A stretch of 64,000 nt of DNA from NCBI RefSeq assembly GCF_034497705.1, contig NZ_JAXRUV010000006.1, positions 62,001-126,000 on the forward strand, given 5' to 3'. The translations under genes and the position numbers were made by a program. The notes below the pieces were generated by a model, which worked only from the letters and a program-made list of their open reading frames with translations, ran no database searches and had not been told where the DNA came from. Source of the stretch: Marinococcus luteus_A. Its GTDB lineage: Bacteria; Bacillota; Bacilli; Bacillales; Marinococcaceae. Positions 58,434 to 64,000 of this stretch are shown here, one piece after another (the stretch's first letter is position 1; every line of letters begins with the position of its first letter).

Positions 58434-59210
58434 TTATAACTCCCTTCCGCTCTCCTCGTCTGAAAAGCTCTCCTGGATAGAAGCTGCCGCAGGCCCGATA
58501 ACCTGCTTTTGAAGCTGAATGATTTCATACATTCCCGCTTCTGCAGAGTCGAGCATACTATTAAGCTGTTTTCTTGTGTACGAGGCTTCTTCGCCTGTGC
58601 CCTGTACTTCTACGTACTCGCCTTTTCCCGTCATTACTACGTTCATATCTACATCTGCCTGCGAATCTTCTTCATAGGCAAGGTCGAGGATCGTTTCCTG
58701 TTCCGCGTTGAGCCCTACAGAAACTGCTGCTAAATAATCTGTAATAGGGAAACCTTTAAATTTACCCTGCTCATGGTAAGATTGCACAGCCATAGCGAGA
58801 GCAATAAAAGCTCCTGTCACCGAAGCCGTACGCGTTCCCCCGTCTGCCTGAATCACGTCGCAGTCAATCCAGACGGTGCGTTCCCCGAGAAGCTTCAGGT
58901 CAACGACCGCCCGGAGAGCCCGCCCGATTAAGCGCTGGATTTCCATTGTCCTTCCGGTAAGCTTGCCCCGGGCCGCTTCCCGGATATTACGGGTTTCTGT
59001 CGCTCTTGGCAGCATCGAATATTCAGCTGCGATCCAACCCCTCTTCTCTCCACGCATAAAAGGTGGAACCCGTTCTTCAATACTCGCTGTACAAATTACC
59101 TTTGTCTGTCCAAAGGATATAAGTACTGAACCCTCCGGATGCTTTAAATAATCCGTTTCAATTTGAATAGAACGAAGCTCATTCCATTCCCTTCCGTCCA
59201 ATCGATTCAT
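58434..59210 (-). CDS. rph: ribonuclease PH
   Basis: Phosphorolytic 3'-5' exoribonuclease that trims tRNA 3' ends. The 258-residue protein contains GSVLISFGQTKVICTASIEERVPPF, SMLPRATETRNIREAARGKLTGRTMEIQRLIGRALRAVVDL and CDVIQADGGTRTASVTGAFIAL. The ATG at 59210 follows AAAGGAAG. It overlaps the murI 3' end by 32 bp. The gerM gene that sits between them in B. subtilis is absent. Confidence 0.96.
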   Translation of the reverse strand: MNRLDGREWNELRSIQIETDYLKHPEGSVLISFGQTKVICTASIEERVPPFMRGEKRGWIAAEYSMLPRATETRNIREAARGKLTGRTMEIQRLIGRALRAVVDLKLLGERTVWIDCDVIQADGGTRTASVTGAFIALAMAVQSYHEQGKFKGFPITDYLAAVSVGLNAEQETILDLAYEEDSQADVDMNVVMTGKGEYVEVQGTGEEASYTRKQLNSMLDSAEAGMYEIIQLQKQVIGPAAASIQESFSDEESGREL

Positions 59211-60048
59211 ACAATCTTCCTTTCTTTTCACTTCCGGCAACCCGGTCGTCATTATCGAGTTGAATAGACACGACCTGCTCTATGTGCTGGTCCATCCATT
59301 GGTTTGCTATACTCCGAAATTCTTTTTCGGGTCCGGTTGTGTAAAACCTGTGAAACGGAGGGGTTTCTCCCGTATTTAACGTTTCATGATAATTAAGCAG
59401 TGTACTTACTTCCCTGGCTGTTTCATCACCGGAGGAAATTAACTGGATGTCCGGTCCAACTGCTTCCTGAATTACATCTTCGAGCAGCGGATAATGAGTA
59501 CAGCCTAAAATAAGCGTATCATATGAAGCTTGTTTTAACGGCAGCAGTGTCTGCTTCACAATATCGAGAACGGCTCTGCCTTCGTACTGCCCCTGTTCTA
59601 CGAGCGGTACGAATGGCACGCAGGCAAGCGAGGTGATTTCCACCTCTTCATTAATAGATTTCAATGCCCGTTCGTAAGCACCGCTGTGAATGGTCCCGCT
59701 GGTGCCAATCACGGCTACCTGATCTGTTTTTGTCACCTTCAACGCGGATATGGCCCCAGGTGTTATCACACCTACGACCGGAATATCCAATATTTGTTTT
59801 ACTTCCTCAAGCACCACGGCCGTGGCCGTGTTGCATGCAATTACAAGCATTTTGATGTTTTCAGACTGCAGCCGTGCAATCATCTGCCAGGTAAACTCCC
59901 TTACTTCTTCAATTGAACGAGGTCCGTACGGACACCTGGCAGTGTCCCCTATATATATCATTTCTTCTTTCGGCAGCTGCCTTAAAATTTCGCGGGCAAC
60001 AGTCAGGCCTCCAAGACCTGAATCAATAACGCCAATAGGTTGTTTCAT
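59179..60048 (-). CDS. murI: glutamate racemase
   Basis: Makes D-glutamate for peptidoglycan. The 289 residues carry GVIDSGLGGLTVAREI, the two catalytic cysteines in IACNTATAVVLEE and LGCTHYPLLED, and EMIYIGDTARCPYG. The C-terminal tail (about 20 extra residues, GSEKKGRLYESIGRKG) extends over the rph start. The gene is racE in B. subtilis nomenclature. The ATG follows GGAGAG by eight bases. Confidence 0.95.
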   Translation of the reverse strand: MKQPIGVIDSGLGGLTVAREILRQLPKEEMIYIGDTARCPYGPRSIEEVREFTWQMIARLQSENIKMLVIACNTATAVVLEEVKQILDIPVVGVITPGAISALKVTKTDQVAVIGTSGTIHSGAYERALKSINEEVEITSLACVPFVPLVEQGQYEGRAVLDIVKQTLLPLKQASYDTLILGCTHYPLLEDVIQEAVGPDIQLISSGDETAREVSTLLNYHETLNTGETPPFHRFYTTGPEKEFRSIANQWMDQHIEQVVSIQLDNDDRVAGSEKKGRLYESIGRKGME

Positions 60049-60164
60049 ATTCGCTTCTCTCCATTTTCAGACCTTGTTTATCCGGCTTGGAATCAAACAG
60101 GCTTTCTAACCCTTCCTGGGCGGCTCCTATGCTGCTGACAATTTTATAATTTGTGTTCAACAGC

Positions 60165-60180
60165 TTTTTCAGCTGAAAAA
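60165..60180. repeat. 16-bp perfect palindrome upstream of murI
   Basis: TTTTTCAGCTGAAAAA, an uninterrupted self-complementary sequence about 120 bp before murI. Part of it (CTTTTTCAG) recurs 20 bp further on. It could be a regulator site; no known operator is recognised. Confidence 0.4.
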
Positions 60181-60225
60181 CATCAACTTTTTCAGTATAC
60201 AAGAAAATGCACGTTTCATCACCCA

Positions 60226-60264
60226 CAAAAAAGCCCGGAACCTACAAACGGTTCCAGGCTTTTT
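60226..60264 (-). terminator. terminator of ptsH-ptsI
   Basis: A long stem (60229-60242 with 60250-60263, one mismatch) with T runs on both strands. On the minus strand it ends ptsI transcription. Confidence 0.88.
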
Positions 60265-60283
60265 ATATTTTTCTCATTTCAGC

Positions 60284-62005
60284 TTATTGAATGACAAATC
60301 CTCTGCTCTCAACAAGTTCAGCAATTTCATCTGCTGTGGAACATTTCATTGCTTCCTCTACGAGACCCTCTGCGTCCGATTTTTTCAACGAACGGAGCTG
60401 GGTTCTTGCTGGAAGTACTGAGGTCGCACTCATACTGAATTCATCCAATCCGAGTCCTAAAAGAAGAGGAACCGCTACAGGCTCGCCGGCCATTTCGCCG
60501 CACATACCTGCCCATTTGCCTTCTTTATGAGCAGCATCGATCACATTTTTAACTAAACGAAGAATAGCCGGGTGATAAGGCTGATACAAATGAGCTACTT
60601 TTTCGCTCATCCGGTCTGCAGCAAGTGTGTATTGGATCAAGTCGTTTGTCCCAATACTGAAGAAATCCACTTCCTTGGCAAAAATTTCTGCTGCTGCCGC
60701 TGTGGAAGGAATTTCTACCATAATACCTACTTCAATATCCCCGGAGACTTCAATGTTTTCATCCTGCAGCTCTTTTTTGGCTTCTGCAAGCATCGCTTTT
60801 GCTTCACGCACTTCTTCTACTGTTGCTACCATTGGGAACATTATTTTTAATTTCCCATAAGAACTGGCCCGCAGCAGAGCACGTAGCTGCGTCCGGAACA
60901 TATCCTTCTCTTCGAGACAGAGACGGATCGCACGAAATCCAAGAAACGGATTCATTTCTTTTGGCAGGTCCAGATAAGGGAGCTCTTTGTCACCACCGAT
61001 ATCAAGTGTACGTATAACGACTGGCTTCCCTTCCATACGCTCAAGCACTTCTTTGTAAGCTTCAAACTGCTCTTCTTCGGAAGGAAGTTCATTTCTGCCC
61101 ATATACAAGAACTCTGTCCGGTACAAGCCGATGCCTTCAGCACCGTTAGCCAGGACACCATCGAGATCATTCGGGGTGCCGATATTGGCGGCCAATTCCA
61201 CCGTATGTCCGTCTTCTGTTTTTGTCGGTTCGTTGACCAGTTTTGCCCACTCTTCTTTCTGGCGGTTAAACTGCTCCAGCTTTTCTTTATACTCCTGCAC
61301 TTCATCGTCACTCGGATTGATGATTACCCGGCCTTCAAGGCCGTCAACAATCAAAAGATCGCCCTGATTAATCGTGCCCGTTGCTTCTTTCGTTCCAACT
61401 ACAGCCGGGATTTCCATCGACCTGGCCATAATCGCGGAATGGGAAGTACGCCCGCCGATGTCTGTAGCAAAACCCAGCACATATTCATTCAATTGAGCAG
61501 TATCAGACGGGGTCAGATCATCAGCAATAACGACTACTTCCTGATCAATTGTTGCCAGGCTGGTATTTTCGAGACCAAACAAATGCATAAGTACACGCTT
61601 TGACACGTCCCGGATATCTGCAGCGCGCTCTTTCATGTATTCATTATCCATGTTCTCAAACATATCTACATACATGTTCGCTACTTCACTGAGAGCGTAT
61701 TCTGCATTGGCACTTTCCTCCGTAATTTTACTGGAAACACCGTCCATAATCTCAGGGTCTTCCAGTACGAGCAGGTGTGCAGAGAAAATCTCAGCCTGAT
61801 CTTCTCCCATGTCCTGAAGTGTTTTTTCTTTAATAACCTGAAGTTCCTGCTTGGACTCCTGGACTGCTTCTTTAAATCTTGCAATTTCGTCCTGGGCGTT
61901 ATCCACCGGTTGTTTACTTACATCCAATTCCGGTTGCTCCAAAAGGAAAGCTTTTGCAATCGCTATTCCTTTTGAGGCAGCAATTCCGGTCAGGCTGGTA
62001 CTCAT
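60284..62005 (-). CDS. ptsI: phosphoenolpyruvate-protein phosphotransferase (enzyme I)
   Basis: First enzyme of the sugar phosphotransferase system, passing phosphate from PEP to HPr. The 573 residues have the phosphorylated histidine in GGRTSHSAIMARSMEIPAVVG, the PEP site GIGLYRTEFLYMGR and DFFSIGTNDLIQYTLAADR. The ATG shares one base with the ptsH stop (TAATG). The ptsHI pair is placed between sdhB and murI, where B. subtilis has gerE. Confidence 0.97.
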   Translation of the reverse strand: MSTSLTGIAASKGIAIAKAFLLEQPELDVSKQPVDNAQDEIARFKEAVQESKQELQVIKEKTLQDMGEDQAEIFSAHLLVLEDPEIMDGVSSKITEESANAEYALSEVANMYVDMFENMDNEYMKERAADIRDVSKRVLMHLFGLENTSLATIDQEVVVIADDLTPSDTAQLNEYVLGFATDIGGRTSHSAIMARSMEIPAVVGTKEATGTINQGDLLIVDGLEGRVIINPSDDEVQEYKEKLEQFNRQKEEWAKLVNEPTKTEDGHTVELAANIGTPNDLDGVLANGAEGIGLYRTEFLYMGRNELPSEEEQFEAYKEVLERMEGKPVVIRTLDIGGDKELPYLDLPKEMNPFLGFRAIRLCLEEKDMFRTQLRALLRASSYGKLKIMFPMVATVEEVREAKAMLAEAKKELQDENIEVSGDIEVGIMVEIPSTAAAAEIFAKEVDFFSIGTNDLIQYTLAADRMSEKVAHLYQPYHPAILRLVKNVIDAAHKEGKWAGMCGEMAGEPVAVPLLLGLGLDEFSMSATSVLPARTQLRSLKKSDAEGLVEEAMKCSTADEIAELVESRGFVIQ

Positions 62006-62268
62006 TATTCTCCAAGCCCTTCTTTAATCACTTGATCCACTGCTTCCATAGCGTCTTCTTCGTCGTTACCTTCGATTTTAACCGTGACTTCGGAGCCTTT
62101 TCCAACGCCAAGAGACATAACACCCATGATAGATTTAAGGTTTACCGATTTGCCGTTATATTCTAAAGAAATATCTGAAGAAAACTGACCGGCTTTGTTT
62201 ACGAGCTGCGTCGCTGGGCGCGCGTGGATTCCTGTTTCGTTTGTAATAGTAAATGTTTTTTCCTGCAT
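62005..62268 (-). CDS. ptsH: phosphocarrier protein HPr
   Basis: Small PTS phosphocarrier, 87 residues. The enzyme I site H15 (GIHARPAT) and the HPr-kinase site S46 (LKSIMGVMSLG) are both conserved, so it can take part in carbon catabolite control with CcpA. No ptsG gene precedes it; the upstream sequence holds two promoters instead. Confidence 0.97.
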   Translation of the reverse strand: MQEKTFTITNETGIHARPATQLVNKAGQFSSDISLEYNGKSVNLKSIMGVMSLGVGKGSEVTVKIEGNDEEDAMEAVDQVIKEGLGE

Positions 62269-62350
62269 GATTCATACCCCTTTTCAATATAGATCGCTTT
62301 CACTAAGAAATGCACACCATGTGCGTTTTTCTCGAAAGCAGGCTTTTTAT

Positions 62351-62379
62351 ATTGTACTTCACCCTTAATAAAGTCGCAA
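62351..62379 (-). promoter_or_regulatory. proximal promoter of ptsHI
   Basis: TTGCGA (62374-62379), 17 bp, TACAAT (62351-62356). Confidence 0.6.
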
Positions 62380-62455
62380 CTGCGAACTGCTCCATAAATC
62401 CAGAGCATACGGTGCACTGCTATTATCAGCGGTTTCAATATGTAAATACTTCTAC

Positions 62456-62484
62456 ATTGTATCACTCTGATTTAAGGGAAACAA
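62456..62484 (-). promoter_or_regulatory. distal promoter of ptsHI
   Basis: TTGTTT (62479-62484), 17 bp, TACAAT (62456-62461) with an upstream TG (extended -10). Confidence 0.6.
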
Positions 62485-62565
62485 GAATAGACGCAGTGGC
62501 CGCCGCCTTTGAAAAGATGCCAGTTTTTTCCGAATCGCCAGGAACGTTATTTTCATAAACCATAA

Positions 62566-62595
62566 ACAAAAAGACAGCCCGGAGGCTGCCTTTTT
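62566..62595 (-). terminator. terminator of the sdh operon
   Basis: AAAAAGGCAGCC and GGCTGTCTTTTT pair (one wobble) around a short loop, ending in T residues on the minus strand, 6 bp after the sdhB stop. Confidence 0.88.
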
Positions 62596-62600
62596 ATCGA

Positions 62601-63398
62601 TTAGTTCCCGCCGCCAAAAAAGTTTTTAAACGACTGAATATTTGTTTCGCGGTTCATTGCTGCAATGGAAGTCGTTAAAGGGATACCCTTCGGACAAACT
62701 TCCACACAGTTCTGGGCGTTACTGCACCCGCTGATACCGCCCTCGCCCATCAAGGCTTCGAGACGCTCGGATTTGTTCATTTCCCCGGTCGGGTGGGAGT
62801 TGAACAGGCGAACCTGGGAAATAGCCGCAGGACCGATAAATGAAGAGTCATCGTTTACGTTCGGGCAGGCCTCGAGGCACACTCCGCACGTCATACATTT
62901 GGAGAGCTCATACGACCACTGGCGTTTATTCTCGGCCATTCTCGGTCCGGGACCAAGGTCATACGTACCGTCAATTGGAATCCATGCTTTAACCTTTTTC
63001 AGGGAATCAAACATCCGGCTTCTGTCCACCTGAAGGTCTCTCATTACCGGGAAGGTCTTCATCGGCTCCAGACGGATCGGCTGTTCAAGCTGATCAATCA
63101 GGGCCGTACAGGACTGGCGGGCTGTACCGTTTACAATCATCGAACATGCGCCGCATACTTCCTCGAGACAGTTCATATCCCAGATGACAGGGTTGGCCTG
63201 GTTACCCTGGCTGTCGACAGGGTTTCTGCGGATTTCCATTAGAGCAGAAATGACGTTCATGTTTTCTCGGTAAGGAACTTCAAATTCCTGATCATAGGAG
63301 GGACTGTCCGGGTCATCCTGCCGGGTAATAATAAACTTCACTTTTTTTGTGTCGGTTTCTTCTGCGTTACGCGTTTCTTGCGCTTGTGCATCACTCAT
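62601..63398 (-). CDS. sdhB: succinate dehydrogenase iron-sulfur subunit
   Basis: Electron-transfer subunit of complex II. The 265 residues carry the [2Fe-2S] site CLEEVCGACSMIVNGTARQSC, then CMTCGVCLEACP and CSNAQNCVEVCP for the [4Fe-4S] and [3Fe-4S] clusters. The first 20 residues (MSDAQAQETRNAEETDTK) are an acidic extension. The ATG shares a base with the sdhA stop, and the operon ends here. Confidence 0.96.
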   Translation of the reverse strand: MSDAQAQETRNAEETDTKKVKFIITRQDDPDSPSYDQEFEVPYRENMNVISALMEIRRNPVDSQGNQANPVIWDMNCLEEVCGACSMIVNGTARQSCTALIDQLEQPIRLEPMKTFPVMRDLQVDRSRMFDSLKKVKAWIPIDGTYDLGPGPRMAENKRQWSYELSKCMTCGVCLEACPNVNDDSSFIGPAAISQVRLFNSHPTGEMNKSERLEALMGEGGISGCSNAQNCVEVCPKGIPLTTSIAAMNRETNIQSFKNFFGGGN

Positions 63399-64000
63399 TA
63401 GTTACTTGCTCCCTTCTCAGAAGATGCTTTTGCCTGGGAATAATCCCGTTTTCTCGGCTTGATCAGTGAAGTGTCAACATCTTCATACTCAAATTCCGGA
63501 TGATTGGTCTCCGGATTGTACTGCGCCTTCGTTGTTTTCAGAAAGTCTTCGTCATTACGCTCCGGAAACTCAGGCTTATAATGAGCACCGCGGCTTTCAT
63601 TACGGTGATAAGCTCCCAGAGTCATCACGCGGGCCAGGTGGATCATTCCTTTAAGCTGACGGGTGAACATTGCTGCATGGTTATTCCATTTGGAGCTGTC
63701 ATGCATGTTAATGTTCTCCCAGCGTTCAAGAAGCTCCTGGAGTTTGTCGTCCGTTTCAAGCAGTTTGTCGTTGTGACGCACCACGGTCATGTTGTTTGTC
63801 ATCCATTCACCGAGTTCGTTATGAAGTGCGTAAGCATTCTCGGTGCCATCCATATTCATAATTTTGTCGAACTCCTGCTGTTCTTCCTGTTTCTTTGTTT
63901 CGAAAAGTGAAGAAGAAAGATCTTCCGCTGATTTTTCCAGGCCATTGGCATACTCCACCGCGTTCGGACCGGCGACCATGCCGCCGTAAATAGCGGAAAG
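63398..64000 (-). CDS. sdhA: succinate dehydrogenase flavoprotein subunit, 5' end outside window
   Basis: The C-terminal 200 residues of SdhA are present, open in frame to the window edge (LSAIYGGMVAGPNAVEYANG). They contain the helical C-terminal domain with the catalytic-region arginine stretch HRNESRGAHYKPEFPERND. The FAD-binding part and sdhC lie beyond the right edge. Downstream overlap with sdhB by one base indicates coupling. Confidence 0.95.
   Translation of the reverse strand, partial: LSAIYGGMVAGPNAVEYANGLEKSAEDLSSSLFETKKQEEQQEFDKIMNMDGTENAYALHNELGEWMTNNMTVVRHNDKLLETDDKLQELLERWENINMHDSSKWNNHAAMFTRQLKGMIHLARVMTLGAYHRNESRGAHYKPEFPERNDEDFLKTTKAQYNPETNHPEFEYEDVDTSLIKPRKRDYSQAKASSEKGASN

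Larger units (their letters stand above)
62269..62600. other. ptsH leader region with tandem promoters
   Basis: A 332-bp gap between sdhB and ptsH. It holds the sdh terminator (62566-62595), two promoters on the minus strand, and a short inverted repeat GCACA-CCA-TGTGC (about 62311-62323) between the proximal promoter and ptsH. No ORF is supported. Confidence 0.55.

Noticed and set aside
60023..60226. 67-codon minus-strand frame before murI
   Set aside because: Its GTG start immediately follows the T tract of the ptsI terminator, it has no ribosome site, and murI has its own good site downstream. A transcript for it is unlikely.
62199..62465. 88-codon minus-strand frame overlapping the ptsH start
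   Set aside because: Out of frame with ptsH, no ribosome site, and it covers the proximal ptsHI promoter.
1..64000. Search for CRISPR repeats, insertion sequences, integrases, toxin-antitoxin or defence genes
   Set aside because: None seen by eye; nearly all coding space is taken by recognisable housekeeping families.

Overview
The window looks like a piece of chromosome from a Bacillaceae-type member of the Bacillota. The evidence is strong AAGGAGG-type ribosome binding sites, frequent TTG and GTG starts, T-box leaders, an M-box and an L21 leader, an N-terminally extended L27 encoded beside its protease Prp, and gene orders that follow Bacillus subtilis over long stretches. Many proteins are very acidic (the PstS linker, the MreC tail, trigger factor), which suggests a halophilic or haloalkaliphilic relative. 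This lineage call is inference; no rRNA gene is present. I found no mobile element, CRISPR array, prophage or defence locus.

Layout. 1-3.1 kb: queuosine precursor operon queC-queD-queE-queF (queF runs off the left edge) and dcd. 3.1-9.7 kb: an IDEAL-domain protein, an unknown 130-residue protein, the potassium-uptake regulator ktrC, the NO sensor nsrR, magnesium-riboswitch-controlled mgtE, an LCP cell-wall ligase, a CPBP protease and a yhfK-type reductase. 9.7-10.5 kb: a cassette of three very small unknown-function genes (DUF1659, DUF2922, YvrJ). From 10.5 kb to the right edge every gene is on the minus strand: rodA; cheA-cheW with a sigma-D-like promoter; pstSCAB-phoU with a PhoP box; yhfI; rplU-prp-rpmA; rng; mreBCD-minCD; radC and comC; valS-folC behind a valine T-box; haem genes hemAXCDB and hemL; lon-engB; clpX; tig; a TPR protein; ilvB-ilvH-ilvC-leuA-leuB-leuC-leuD behind a leucine T-box; ilvE; tRNA-Arg; ysnB-rdgB-rph-murI; ptsH-ptsI; and the start of an sdh operon (sdhB and the 3' part of sdhA).

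Functionally this is mostly housekeeping: cell shape and division, haem and branched-chain amino acid synthesis, proteostasis, phosphate, magnesium and potassium homeostasis, and carbon uptake. Regulation is unusually readable. Two T-boxes with assignable specifier codons, an M-box with its terminator, an L21 leader, an 11-bp-periodic PhoP site and a sigma-D-like promoter can all be read directly.

The most striking pattern is what is missing. At the syntenic sites where B. subtilis carries spoIIB, spoIVFA/spoIVFB, spo0B, ysxE/spoVID, lonB, gerM and gerE, this window has none of them, while the flanking housekeeping genes are intact. That suggests an asporogenous lineage that lost or moved its sporulation genes. 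The second notable point is an RNase E/G homologue in which both cysteines of the usual Zn-link motif are replaced. I did not find a clearly new multi-gene system; the best candidate for undescribed biology is the DUF1659-DUF2922-YvrJ cassette.
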